Assembly (NCBI GenBank): GCA_937891425.1
Contig: CALAGD010000088.1
Coordinates: 16,126 to 80,125, forward strand
Direction of reading: 5' to 3'
Length of the DNA: 64,000 nt
Origin: an uncultured Pigmentiphaga sp.
GTDB lineage: Bacteria; Pseudomonadota; Gammaproteobacteria; Burkholderiales; Burkholderiaceae_B
Position 1 is the stretch's first letter, and each line of letters starts with the position of its first letter. Below the pieces are notes generated by a model. That model saw nothing but the letters and a program-made list of their open reading frames with translations. It did not search any database and was not told the DNA's origin. This document shows, in pieces, positions 17,965 through 27,040 of this stretch. The translations under genes and the position numbers were made by a program.

Positions 17965-18839
17965 CAGTCCTCGTCTCCCAGATAGGCGGAGCGCACCTCG
18001 GGGCTGCGGCGCACTTCGTCGGGCGTGCCAGTGAAGATGGTCTCGCCATAGACCAGTACGGTAATGCGGTCGGCCAGGGCAAAGACGGCGTCCATGTCGT
18101 GCTCGACCAGCAGGATGGCGTACTTGCCTTTGAGTTCGGAGAGCAGCCGGGTCATGCGCACCGACTCTTCGGTACCCATGCCGGCCATGGGTTCGTCGAG
18201 CAGCAGCACGGGTGTTTCCAGGGCCAGCGCCATCGCCAGCTCAAGCTGTCGCTTCTCGCCGTGGGCGAGTTCGCTGACGCGCACATGGGCACGACCGGCA
18301 AGGCCCACGCGCTCGAGGTAGCCGAGTGCGGGTTCCTGCAGGGCGGGGTCGCGCCAGGCGTTGCGCCACATGTTGTAGCGGCCGGGCGAGCGCGCGACGA
18401 TCGCCATGGCGACGTTGGCCACGGCAGGAAACTCAAGGTACAGCTGGCTGATCTGGAATGAGCGGGCCAGCCCTGCCACTGGCCGGCGGAATGCCGGGAC
18501 GCGGGTGATGTCGCGGCCATCGAGGTAGATCCTGCCGGCATCGGGCATCAGTTCGCCACTGATTTGCGACAGCAGCGTGGTCTTGCCCGCGCCGTTCGGG
18601 CCGATGAGGGCGTGCAGCTCGCCCTGGCACACCGTGAGGTTGACGTTACGGGTGGCCTGGACGGCTCCGAAGGCCTTGCGCAGTCCTTCGATCTGCAGTT
18701 TCGGCGTACCGTCTGGCCCCGGGGTGATCGCCGCGACGCTTGCCTCGGTCGGGGTGGGGGGTTGCGTGCTCATCGTACTCATGCTTGCATGCAGGTCGGT
18801 TGCGTGCGATGCGGTATCGGGTGCGTGTGCGCTAGTCAT
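17964..18839 (-). CDS. livG: Liv-type ABC transporter ATPase (LivG-like)
   Basis: 291-aa ATPase. An unusually long N-terminal extension of about 45 residues, rich in Ser/Thr/Ala/Pro, precedes the ABC domain: Walker A GPNGAGKTT, signature LAHGEKRQLELAMAL, Walker B VLLLDEPMAGMG. The start at 18839 overlaps the livM stop by 8 nt; internal ATGs (for example at the second MST) would shorten the odd extension and cannot be excluded. Same operon as livM and livF. Confidence 0.92.
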   Translation of the reverse strand: MTSAHAPDTASHATDLHASMSTMSTQPPTPTEASVAAITPGPDGTPKLQIEGLRKAFGAVQATRNVNLTVCQGELHALIGPNGAGKTTLLSQISGELMPDAGRIYLDGRDITRVPAFRRPVAGLARSFQISQLYLEFPAVANVAMAIVARSPGRYNMWRNAWRDPALQEPALGYLERVGLAGRAHVRVSELAHGEKRQLELAMALALETPVLLLDEPMAGMGTEESVRMTRLLSELKGKYAILLVEHDMDAVFALADRITVLVYGETIFTGTPDEVRRSPEVRSAYLGDED

Positions 18840-19797
18840 GCCGGTCTCCGACCAGCAGGCCGTACAGCCCGCGCTTGCCGAACAGGACTACCAGCACCAG
18901 CACCGGGCCGAGGATGATCATCCAGTGCTCGGTGAGCCCAGTGAGCGTTTGCTCCAGCCCCAGGAACACCGTAGCACCCAGCACGGGGCCATACAAGGTG
19001 CCCATGCCGCCCAGGATGACCATGGCCATGAGCTCGCCCGACTTCTGCCACGAGGTCATGTCGGGGCTGACGAAGAGCGCATAGTTGGCCCATAACACGC
19101 CCGCAAGGCCGGTGCCGGCCGCAGAGATCACGAACGCCGTGAGGCGGTATCGCAAGGGCGGGATGCCCAGTGCCACGCTGCGGCGTTCGTTCTGCTTGAG
19201 ACTGCGCAGGGCGAGCCCGAACCGCGAATTGACGATACGCTGGCAGACATAGAGCCATGCCACCAGGAGGAACACGCACACGTAATAGAAGGTGTTCGTG
19301 TTCTGCAGGTCGATGCCGGGCAGCGTGTTGCGCTGGTCGATGGCCAGGCCGTCATCACCGCCGTAGACCATGAGCCCGACCAGGATGAAGTACATCATCT
19401 GGCCGAAGGCCAGCGTAATCATGATGAACTGCACCCCCGAGGTGCGTAGTGAAAGATACCCGATTACCAGCCCCAGCAGGGCACAGGCGATCATGGCAAG
19501 CGGCCACATCACCAGGGCCTGGTTGCTTCCCGACCATCCCAGCAGTCCGCCATCGTTCGTCATGTGAAAGGCGACGACACCGATGACGTAACCGCCCAGC
19601 CCGAAGAACGCAGCATGGCCGAAGCTGACCAAGGCACCGTACCCCAGGATCAGGTCGAGGCTGACTGCGGCAATGGCGTAGATGACCAGGCGAGTGAACA
19701 GGTTGACCAGGTAGGGCTCGTTCAGTCCGGCCGCGATGGTGGGGATGAATACGAACAGCAGCAGGCCGATTGTGTTGACAATCGTTTTTCGTGTCAT
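18832..19797 (-). CDS. livM: Liv-type ABC transporter permease (LivM-like)
   Basis: 321-aa inner-membrane permease with about nine hydrophobic helices. Recognisable LivM text: SLDLILGYGALVSFGHAAFFGLGGYV near the N-terminus and the cytoplasmic coupling segment SRFGLALRSLKQNERRSVALGI, then MVILGGMGTLYGPVLGA. Overlaps livG by 8 nt and follows livH by 5 nt, so it is cotranscribed with both. Confidence 0.93.
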   Translation of the reverse strand: MTRKTIVNTIGLLLFVFIPTIAAGLNEPYLVNLFTRLVIYAIAAVSLDLILGYGALVSFGHAAFFGLGGYVIGVVAFHMTNDGGLLGWSGSNQALVMWPLAMIACALLGLVIGYLSLRTSGVQFIMITLAFGQMMYFILVGLMVYGGDDGLAIDQRNTLPGIDLQNTNTFYYVCVFLLVAWLYVCQRIVNSRFGLALRSLKQNERRSVALGIPPLRYRLTAFVISAAGTGLAGVLWANYALFVSPDMTSWQKSGELMAMVILGGMGTLYGPVLGATVFLGLEQTLTGLTEHWMIILGPVLVLVVLFGKRGLYGLLVGDRHD

Positions 19798-19802
19798 GGG
19801 GT

Positions 19803-20720
19803 TTACGTGCTATGCGTTGGCAGAAGGCCACGAGGCCGGAACAGCAGAACGAGCGCCATCAGGATGTAAATGCTCGCGGATACGAGACCTGAGCTGAGCG
19901 AATCGCTGATTTGCGGCGGAAAGACGTGCGCCATCCAGATGGGGATGTAGGCGCGTCCCAGGGCATCAGCCATGCCGATGAGCAGCGCGCCCACGAGCGC
20001 CCCCCGTACCGAGCCCAGACCCCCGACCACTATGACCACCAGCGCGGTAATGAGTATGCGTTCACCCATGCCAATTTCCACGGCGAGCAGGGGCGCGGCC
20101 ATGAAGCTGGCTACGCCGCACAGGACGGCACCGAGGGTGAACACCAGGGTGAACAGGCGTTGAATGTTGATGCCGAGCGCGTCGACCATCTCGCGGTCAT
20201 CGGCGCCGGCGCGTACCAACATGCCGAGGCGTGTGCGCGAAATAAGCAGCCAGAGAATGATGGCCACCACGGCGCCCACGGCGATGAAGGCGAGCCGCAT
20301 GACGGGATACTGCAGCCCGGGCAGTATCTGTACCGAACCGGCCAGGAAGGCCGGGATTTCCATGAAGGGCGGGCTGCGTCCGAAGATGATGGTGACCAGC
20401 TCATTGGTGAACAGAATGAGCCCGAGCGTGGCCAGAACCTGGTCGAGGTGATCACGTCGGTACAAATGCCGGATTACCAGGAGCTCTACGATCAGGCCAT
20501 ACAGCCCGGCCCCGAGCACGGCCGCCACCGCAGCGGCAAGAAAAGAGCCGGTGCTGACGCTGGCCGTGGCGGCACAGAATGCTCCCACCATGTAAAACGA
20601 TCCATGCGTGAGATTGATGACATTCATGATGCCGAAGACGAGCGTCAGGCCGGCGGCCAGCAGGAACAGCAGGGCGCTGTACTGCAGGCCGTTGAGTACC
20701 TGTTCAAGAAACATCAGCAT
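19803..20720 (-). CDS. livH: Liv-type ABC transporter permease (LivH-like)
   Basis: 305-aa permease with the LivH hallmark GLTLVFGIMNVINLTHGSFYMVGAF at the N-terminus, the coupling helix SRTRLGMLVRAGADDREMVDALGIN and the GGLGSVRGALVGALLIGMADALG C-terminal segment. Eight or so membrane helices by eye. It follows the binding-protein gene by about 257 bp and precedes livM by 5 nt. Confidence 0.93.
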   Translation of the reverse strand: MLMFLEQVLNGLQYSALLFLLAAGLTLVFGIMNVINLTHGSFYMVGAFCAATASVSTGSFLAAAVAAVLGAGLYGLIVELLVIRHLYRRDHLDQVLATLGLILFTNELVTIIFGRSPPFMEIPAFLAGSVQILPGLQYPVMRLAFIAVGAVVAIILWLLISRTRLGMLVRAGADDREMVDALGINIQRLFTLVFTLGAVLCGVASFMAAPLLAVEIGMGERILITALVVIVVGGLGSVRGALVGALLIGMADALGRAYIPIWMAHVFPPQISDSLSSGLVSASIYILMALVLLFRPRGLLPTHST

Positions 20721-20977
20721 GATGACGCGATACTCCCGGACGGTGTTCGCCCCACGCGGGGCGCGGACGCACGCACGATTGGGTGAGGTCAGTCAAATGT
20801 CGTACTCCTTGCGTTGTGACGGAGCAGGCATGGTCCATCGCACGAAGGTGCTGGACGATACGCAGCGATCAGGCGGCGCGTGCCGCCCGTCGCCGCGTGT
20901 CTGGAGCGACGCCTGCGGAGCCGCGTGCCGCGGCCGGACATCTCGCCCACGGGCTGGCAGCCGGGGCTGGGGTGTAC

Positions 20978-22153
20978 CTACTTCAGGGGGCACTCCTCGC
21001 CATGCGGATCGGTGTGATCCTTGGCGATGACCTTGATGGTCTTGTAGTCGAGTTCGCCTTTCGCGTTCGGCTCGATGTGCAGCAGGTACCAGTCCTGAAC
21101 GGGGTGCTGATTGTTGGCAAAGCTGAACTTGCCGCGCACCGACGGGAAGTCAGCCTTGCGCAGCGCCGCCTTGAATTCATCCATGCGGTTCTTGATGTCG
21201 CCGTCGACCGCCTTGAGCCCGGACGCGATCAGGCGCGCGGTGTCGTATGACGTGGCGGCGTAGTCGGTGGGCATGCGGTTGTAGGTCTTGACGAACTCTT
21301 CCACGAACTGCTTGTTCTCGGGATTGTCGAGGTCAGCGCTCCAGAGGGCCACGGTGTAGTACCCATTGCCAGCATCACCCGAGGCCGCCAGCATGCGGCG
21401 GTCCATCGAATAGACCGGAGTGATCATGGGGATGGTCTTCGACAGGCCCGAGTTGGCGTACTGCTTGGCGAGGTTGATGCCCGCGCCACCCGGGTGGAAC
21501 TGGAAGATGGCATCGGGGCTCAGGGAGCGGATGCGGGCGAGTTCGACCGAGAAGTCGGACTGATCGAGCTTGGTGTAGATCTCGGCCAGGATTTCACCCT
21601 GGTAGGTACGCTTGAACCCTGCAAGCGCATCGCGACCCGCCTGGTAGTTGGGGGCCATGATGACCATGCGCTTGTAGCCCAGCTCGTTGGCCGCCAGGCC
21701 GGCCGTATCGCTGTAGGAGTCGTTCTGGAAGGCGACGGCAAAGTAATTGGCGTTGCAGTTCTTTCCGGCGTAGTTCGAGGGACCGGCGTTGTTGCTGACG
21801 TACACGCCGCCTGCGTTGATGACGGTGGGGGCTACGGCTGTCAGCACATTGGAGAAGTTGATGCCGGTAAACAGACGGATGCCACTTTGTACCATCTTTT
21901 CGGCGATCTGCTTGGCGTTGGCCGGCTTGAGGGCGTCATCCTCCACGACAACCTTGACCGGGATGCCACCAAGTTTGCCACCTTCCTGGCGCACGGCAAG
22001 CAGGAAGCCATCGCGCTCATCCTCGCCAATGTAGCCCGCGGGCGTGGAAAGCGTGGTGATGAAACCGATCTCGACCGGCTCGGTGGCTGCCTGTGTGCCG
22101 GCTGCGAAGATGAGCCCCGCAGCTGCCAGGGAGGAATACAGCAGATGTTTCAT
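20978..22153 (-). CDS. Periplasmic substrate-binding protein of a Liv-type ABC transporter
   Basis: 391-aa secreted receptor: signal peptide (KHLLYSSLAAAGLIFAAGTQA, cleavage near residue 22), then a type I periplasmic-binding fold starting EPVEIGFITTLSTPAGYIGEDERDG, with VEDDALKPANAKQIAEKMV and NNAGPSNYAGKNCNANYF. It belongs with the downstream livHMGF genes. Members of this group bind amino acids, amides or aromatic acids; the neighbouring nitrilase and cupin dioxygenase hint at an aromatic nitrile or acid, which is inference only. The start at 22153 has GGAG at the usual distance. Confidence 0.9.
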   Translation of the reverse strand: MKHLLYSSLAAAGLIFAAGTQAATEPVEIGFITTLSTPAGYIGEDERDGFLLAVRQEGGKLGGIPVKVVVEDDALKPANAKQIAEKMVQSGIRLFTGINFSNVLTAVAPTVINAGGVYVSNNAGPSNYAGKNCNANYFAVAFQNDSYSDTAGLAANELGYKRMVIMAPNYQAGRDALAGFKRTYQGEILAEIYTKLDQSDFSVELARIRSLSPDAIFQFHPGGAGINLAKQYANSGLSKTIPMITPVYSMDRRMLAASGDAGNGYYTVALWSADLDNPENKQFVEEFVKTYNRMPTDYAATSYDTARLIASGLKAVDGDIKNRMDEFKAALRKADFPSVRGKFSFANNQHPVQDWYLLHIEPNAKGELDYKTIKVIAKDHTDPHGEECPLK

Positions 22154-22366
22154 GAAAGTCTCCTCGAGGTGTGATCTGAAGTTTCTTGTGTCGTGTGCCG
22201 CGTCGGACCTGGGGCGGACCGGCGGCTGATCGGGCTGCAACAGTGAGTCCGTTAATGTAATGCGGGTTGTCACCGATTTTTACTAGCGTTTGCCCCATGG
22301 GGCCGCTCCATCGCTACCACCGGTCACGCCCCGTGAATTACCCCCCGCCCGTGCAAGGCACCTGGC

Positions 22367-23476
22367 CTAGCCGATGACAGGCTGGTGTCCGTCGTTTTCC
22401 AGGTAGGCCTCCTCGTGGTAGAGGCTGAGCTTGCGCATCACGGGCAGGTCGTTGAAGGTAAACAGGCAGGCATCCTCGGTGTCGGACAGGTTCGCATGCT
22501 CGTGCAAGGCCCAGGAAGGTACCACGAAGATGTCGCGCTCCTTCCAGTCGTAGCGTTTGCCGTTGATGACCGAGTAGCCGCGGCCTTTCGCCACCTGGTA
22601 GACGAACGATCCGGTGTGGCGGTGCGCTTTGGTACGTTGCCCGGGACGCAGTAGCTGCATGGTGGCCCCGATGGTGGGCATGACCGAGCCGCCGGTGACG
22701 GGGTTGACATATTCCATGATGATGCCGTCGTACGGCGAGCCTTCATGCACGCGTTCGGCCCGCACCAGAGCTTCGTAGGTGGGCTCCCACGGGTACTTCA
22801 GCATGGGAGAATAGGGTTTGGTCCAGTTCTCACGCAGGAAGGCAGGCTGGATGAACCCGCCGCCATACGCCGAGTAGGAACTATTGATGGGCGCGGTGAC
22901 TGGCTGGGCGAGGTCCGGATGCACGGCGTAGAAGTTTGCGTCGAGCGCGTTCACCAGGGGAATGTCGAGGCCGTCCTGCCAGACGCATTGCGTTCCGTCA
23001 GGGTCGACCCCGTGCTCGTGCCACGTGCCGACGGGGGTGAGCACGAAGTCGCGCGCACCGAGGGTCATTTTTTCTCCGTCGACGATGGTGTAGGCACCCG
23101 AACCCTCCATGATGAAGCGCAGTGCGCTGGCGGCGTGCTTGTGGGCCGACGCACTTTCGCCGGGGTTCATGATCTGCAGGCCGGTGTAAAGCAGCCCCAC
23201 CGCGGCACTGATGTCGCGCCGGCCGGGGTTGACCAGCATCACCACGCGCCGCCCGGCTTCTTCAGGGCGAACGAGCTCTGCGGCCCGGCCCACCAGTGGG
23301 CGCAGTTCGTCGTATCGCCACAGGACCGGCGTCGATACCGGTTGCGGATACCACGGTTCAATGGCGTTGGCTACGGTCCAGAGCGCTCCGGCCTCGAGCC
23401 GTTCAAGTTGCTGGTAGTAGGCCAACAGCTCTGGAGTGTCGGCCACGTTAGCGCGGCCAGGTATGTCTTCACGCAT
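22367..23476 (-). CDS. Two-cupin aromatic ring-cleavage dioxygenase (gentisate/salicylate 1,2-dioxygenase type)
   Basis: 369-aa bicupin enzyme opening hydroxylated benzoates such as gentisate with O2 and Fe(II). First cupin: SAHKHAASALRFIMEG (His112, His114) and TWHEHG (His153/155). Unlike its relative at 34238-35284, the second cupin also keeps histidines (KAHRHTGSFVYQV and ALHEHANL), so it may bind metal at both sites or have a different substrate. Start at 23476 follows AAGGAG. It heads the minus-strand series of binding protein, permeases, nitrilase and reductase, with a 213-bp gap before the binding protein. Gentisate, salicylate or 1-hydroxy-2-naphthoate are all possible substrates. Confidence 0.85.
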   Translation of the reverse strand: MREDIPGRANVADTPELLAYYQQLERLEAGALWTVANAIEPWYPQPVSTPVLWRYDELRPLVGRAAELVRPEEAGRRVVMLVNPGRRDISAAVGLLYTGLQIMNPGESASAHKHAASALRFIMEGSGAYTIVDGEKMTLGARDFVLTPVGTWHEHGVDPDGTQCVWQDGLDIPLVNALDANFYAVHPDLAQPVTAPINSSYSAYGGGFIQPAFLRENWTKPYSPMLKYPWEPTYEALVRAERVHEGSPYDGIIMEYVNPVTGGSVMPTIGATMQLLRPGQRTKAHRHTGSFVYQVAKGRGYSVINGKRYDWKERDIFVVPSWALHEHANLSDTEDACLFTFNDLPVMRKLSLYHEEAYLENDGHQPVIG

Positions 23477-23852
23477 GGCAGTCTCCTTCCGGCGCCAGCG
23501 GCGCCTTGCCTTCGTCTCGATCCGGTAGTCATTGCAGGCCGCGTGTATATACCCACAAACCCTGCGGAACGGGGTGCAGATGGAACCACTCGGTGAGGGT
23601 GGGGCCTGTAACCGGGTCGTGCCCGTGGCCTGCCCGCCGCCGTCCATCGCTTGCGGCGCCGATTGCGCGCCGGCAGCGCGTCTCCTTGCAATAAATCCTT
23701 TAGTCGTGAACTATCTACGATACATGAGTATTCATGGAAAATCACTACTGTCGCCGAATGGGGACGTCGGACAGCCAGCTGCAGCAGGGCATCCGGGCAC
23801 CGGGTGGGGCTTGTGCTGACATTGAAGCGGCCGCAGGCCACCTCAAGCGACG
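23477..23852. promoter_or_regulatory. 376-bp gap upstream of the cupin dioxygenase
   Basis: No credible gene. The part at about 23690-23760 is clearly more AT-rich than its surroundings and probably holds the minus-strand promoter for the cupin-transporter-nitrilase series. Within it is a short inverted repeat CATGA-GTAT-TCATG at 23723-23736. No regulator gene is adjacent. Confidence 0.4.
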
Positions 23853-24353
23853 TCAGGCGTCGCCGTTGCGTTCGTAGGTGACGAAATCGAAGGTGAGCCC
23901 GTTTTCCTCGGGTTGCGTCGTGCGCGCCGCTTCGCGCCACAACCCGGGCGGTAGCGGGGGAAACCATGTGTCGCCGTCCACATGTGCGTGGATCTCGGTA
24001 GCGATGATGCGCCGGGCCCGGGGCAGCGCCAGACGGAAGATCTGTTCACCCCCAATGACACAGGCTTCGGGGGCTTCCTGGCCAGCGCAGATGTGCAGGG
24101 CCTCGTCGAGGTCGTGCGCCACGATTGCACCCTCCGCGCGGTAGCCGGGCGAACGCGTGAGGACGATATTGAGACGGCCGGGTAGCGGACGCCCCAGCGA
24201 TTCCCACGTCTTGCGCCCCATGATGACCGGCTTGCCCATGGTGACGCGCCTGAAGTGTGCCAGGTCGGAGGGCAGCCGCCACGGTAGGGTATTGTTGCGC
24301 CCGATGACGCGGTTGGCGGAGTAGGCGACGACGAGGGTGACGGCGGTGTGCAT
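23853..24353 (-). CDS. folA: Dihydrofolate reductase
   Basis: 166-aa DHFR reducing dihydrofolate to tetrahydrofolate with NADPH. Motifs: LVVAYSANRVIGRNNTLPWRLPSDLAHFRRVTMG, GKPVIMGRKTWESLG, GRLNIVLTR and VIGGEQIF, all in normal order and length. It starts 3 nt after the thyA stop on the same strand, the common thyA-folA pair. Confidence 0.96.
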   Translation of the reverse strand: MHTAVTLVVAYSANRVIGRNNTLPWRLPSDLAHFRRVTMGKPVIMGRKTWESLGRPLPGRLNIVLTRSPGYRAEGAIVAHDLDEALHICAGQEAPEACVIGGEQIFRLALPRARRIIATEIHAHVDGDTWFPPLPPGLWREAARTTQPEENGLTFDFVTYERNGDA

Positions 24354-24356
24354 GGC

Positions 24357-25151
24357 CTAGACCGCCACCTCGGCCTTGATGTGCGGGTGGGCCTGGTAGT
24401 TGACGATCTCGAAATCGTCATACTCGTACTCGAACAGGCTCGGCGGGCGCCGCCGGATGTTGAGGCGCGGATACGGGTACGGCGTGCGGGTCAGCTGCAG
24501 GTCGGCCTGCTCGAGGTGGTTGAGGTACAGGTGGCAGTCGCCTCCAGTCCAGATGAACTCGCCGGGCAACAGGTCGCATTGCTGTGCCACCATGTGCGTC
24601 AGCAGGGCGTAGCTGGCGATGTTGAAGGGCACCCCGAGGAAGATGTCGGCGCTGCGCTGGTACAGCTGGCACGACAGCCGGCCATTCGCCACGTAGAACT
24701 GGAACAGGATGTGGCACGGTGGCAGGGCCATCTGGTCGAGCTGCCCCACGTTCCAGGCCGACACGATGAGGCGGCGCGAATCCGGAGTGGTGCGGATCTG
24801 CTCGACGACCTGCGACAGCTGGTCGATGGTGCGGCCATCGGGCGTGGGCCAGGCACGCCACTGCACGCCGTAAATCGGTCCCAGACTGCCATCTGCGCGC
24901 GCCCATTCGTTCCAGATGCTGACGCCGCGCTCCTGCAGCCAGCGCACGTTGTTTTCACCGCGCAGGAACCACAGCAGTTCGTAAATGATGCTGCGCGTGT
25001 GCAACTTCTTGGTGGTGACCAGGGGGAAACCCTGCGCCAGGTCGAATCGCATCTGGTAGCCGAAGACGGAGAGCGTTCCCGTGCCGGTGCGGTCGGATTT
25101 GCACACGCCGTTGAGACGAACATGGCGCAGGAGGTCTTCGTACTGTTGCAT
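24357..25151 (-). CDS. thyA: Thymidylate synthase
   Basis: 264-aa ThyA that methylates dUMP to dTMP using methylenetetrahydrofolate. Landmarks: DRTGTGTLSVFGYQMRFDL, the active-site PPCHILFQFYV with the catalytic Cys, QRSADIFLGVPFNIASYALL, GDCHLYLNHLEQ and the C-terminal KAEVAV. Normal length for the short ThyA class. It is followed by folA, which recycles the dihydrofolate it produces. Confidence 0.97.
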   Translation of the reverse strand: MQQYEDLLRHVRLNGVCKSDRTGTGTLSVFGYQMRFDLAQGFPLVTTKKLHTRSIIYELLWFLRGENNVRWLQERGVSIWNEWARADGSLGPIYGVQWRAWPTPDGRTIDQLSQVVEQIRTTPDSRRLIVSAWNVGQLDQMALPPCHILFQFYVANGRLSCQLYQRSADIFLGVPFNIASYALLTHMVAQQCDLLPGEFIWTGGDCHLYLNHLEQADLQLTRTPYPYPRLNIRRRPPSLFEYEYDDFEIVNYQAHPHIKAEVAV

Positions 25152-25493
25152 GGCTGATCAGGGTGCAGATTGAACAATGGGGCGCTGCCGGGAGGCGTCG
25201 ACAAGGAAGGCTGCGGTGCCGACAGGCAGGGCCGCCGGCACTCGCCACGCGTCGGCAGAGCGTGGAGGCCGGGCTCGGGCAGGCAGAATGACGCGTCCGT
25301 GCACTCTATTGTAGTCGCAGCCGGCACCTGCGGCAGCGTTGGACCAGGGGCCGTCATGCGCCCTGTTGCCTTCCCTGGCGCGCTTGCCGGGCGCACCCAT
25401 TGCGTGGCATCGTTGTCTTCCGCGCGATGCCTGCGCTTGCAAGTCGGTGGCAGCACCATCAATTCCCAGGGTCGTCATTACCTTCGAGGCTCC
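25152..25493. other. 342-bp divergent gap between thyA and the sulfurtransferase gene
   Basis: GC-rich, no supported gene; frames open here lack any family features. It must contain the thyA promoter on the minus strand and the promoter and leader of the sulfurtransferase on the plus strand (GAGG at 25486-25489 serves the latter). No clear hairpin or repeat seen. Confidence 0.4.
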
Positions 25494-26345
25494 ATGCATA
25501 CCACACTCATCCAACCTCAAGAGCTTGCGGCACTCCGTTCTGACGATGTCGTGATTTTCGATGTCCGGCACGATCTGGCCGATGCCACGGCCGGAGAAAG
25601 CGCCTGGCGGCAGGCGCGCATTCCCGGCGCCCGGTTCCTTCACGTCGACCGACAGTTGTCCGGTCCCCGTACCTCCAGCAGCGGGCGCCATCCGTTGCCC
25701 GACCGCACGGCGTTCCACCGGCTCATGGTTGAAGCGGGTGTCGGCGCGAACCAGCAGGTTGTCGTGTACGACGCTGGCGACGGCTCCACGGCAGCGCGCC
25801 TGTGGTGGATGCTGCGCTGGCTGGGCCACGAAGCGGTGGCGGTGCTGGATGGTGGCTGGAAGGCGTGGGTGGCGGCCGGGCTGCCCATCGACGACCAACC
25901 CCGCGAGAGCGTGCCGGCACTTCCCGGCCCGGCCGCGCAACCCCTGCCGCTGGGCGAACCTCTCAATGGAACGGTCGATGCCGATGCCGTGCTGGCCAAC
26001 CTCGAGTCGCATGAGTTTGTCGTGCTCGACGCGCGGGCGGCAGCGCGTTATCGCGGCGAGATCGAACCCATTGATCCGGTCGCGGGCCACATTCCCGGGG
26101 CACTGAACCGGCCCTTCACCGAGAACCTTGAAGACGGGCGTTTCAAATCCGGCGCGCGGTTGCGTGACGAGTTTCTTGAACTGTTGCAGCAGCGTGCCCC
26201 TCACGAGATCGTGCACCAGTGCGGTTCGGGCATCACGGCGTGCCACAACCTGCTTGCGATGGAGCACGCTGGACTGCGTGGTTCGCGTCTGTACCCGGGA
26301 TCATGGAGCGAGTGGTGCAGCGACCCGCGGCGCCCGGTGGCCTGA
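25494..26345 (+). CDS. sseA: 3-mercaptopyruvate/thiosulfate sulfurtransferase (tandem rhodanese)
   Basis: 283-aa protein of two rhodanese domains. The N-terminal domain is inactive but structured (VVVYDAGDGSTAARLWWMLRWLG, VLDGGWKAW). The C-terminal domain carries the active-site loop HQCGSGITAC with the nucleophile Cys243. The CGSG[VI]TA loop is the form found in mercaptopyruvate sulfurtransferases. The ATG at 25494 is preceded by GAGG; upstream in-frame starts add over 100 residues without domain features. A second enzyme of this class lies at 50010-50909. Confidence 0.9.
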   Translation: MHTTLIQPQELAALRSDDVVIFDVRHDLADATAGESAWRQARIPGARFLHVDRQLSGPRTSSSGRHPLPDRTAFHRLMVEAGVGANQQVVVYDAGDGSTAARLWWMLRWLGHEAVAVLDGGWKAWVAAGLPIDDQPRESVPALPGPAAQPLPLGEPLNGTVDADAVLANLESHEFVVLDARAAARYRGEIEPIDPVAGHIPGALNRPFTENLEDGRFKSGARLRDEFLELLQQRAPHEIVHQCGSGITACHNLLAMEHAGLRGSRLYPGSWSEWCSDPRRPVA

Positions 26346-26515
26346 GCCAGCGCACCCGCAGCCGTCCCGGCACGGGCCGGTCACGCCCGGACGGCACGGG
26401 GCCCCGGCGGCAAGGTCGACATGAGACGCGGAAGTGCGCAAAATGGCGCCTGTTTCGGCTGGCGCAGGGCCGTCAGCCGAGCCGTTCAGCCAACAACAAG
26501 ACCAAAGGTGGATCA

Positions 26516-27040
26516 ATGAGCAATGATGCAGCCGATCACGCGGAGGAGCCCATGGGAGCGGCACGCGACGGACTGGTGCGCCTTCCCGCGCCGGGCTTGC
26601 GCCATTTCATGGACCTGACGGTAGAGGTGGATGCGCCGATCGAGGTCGGCCGCACTCGCCACGGGCAGCGTCGGGTGATCCCGATCATCGGGGGGCACGC
26701 GCGCACGCGCGACTGGAACGCGCGGGTGGTGCCCGGCGGGGCCGATTTTCAGCTGATTGCCACGGAGAGCCTGGCCATTCTTGAAGCGAAGTACGTCCTC
26801 GAAACGGAGGCCGGCGACCGCATCTACGTCGAGAACCACGCTCTGCGCGGCGGCCCCCCGGAACTCATCGCGCGTCTCGCACGTGGGGAGATGGTCGACC
26901 CCGACCTCATTTATTTCCGCTGCGTGCCGCGGTTTGAAGTGGCGTCGCCGGCGCTGGAGTGGATCACTACCCGCCTGTTCCTGGGTACGGGTGCCCGCTA
27001 TCCGGACCGCGTGGTACTGAGCATCTACGAGGTCGAATAA
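26516..27040 (+). CDS. DUF3237 family protein
   Basis: 174-aa protein whose middle matches DUF3237: LTVEVDAPIEVGRTRHGQRRVIPIIGGHARTR, VVPGGADFQLI, LEAKYVLETEAGDRIYVENHALRGG and the C-terminal FLGTGARYPDRVVLSIYEV. It is a beta-barrel domain of unknown function common next to aromatic-degradation genes. It starts behind AAAGGTGG. Its stop overlaps the tail of the convergent LysR gene by 16 nt. Confidence 0.8.
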   Translation: MSNDAADHAEEPMGAARDGLVRLPAPGLRHFMDLTVEVDAPIEVGRTRHGQRRVIPIIGGHARTRDWNARVVPGGADFQLIATESLAILEAKYVLETEAGDRIYVENHALRGGPPELIARLARGEMVDPDLIYFRCVPRFEVASPALEWITTRLFLGTGARYPDRVVLSIYEVE

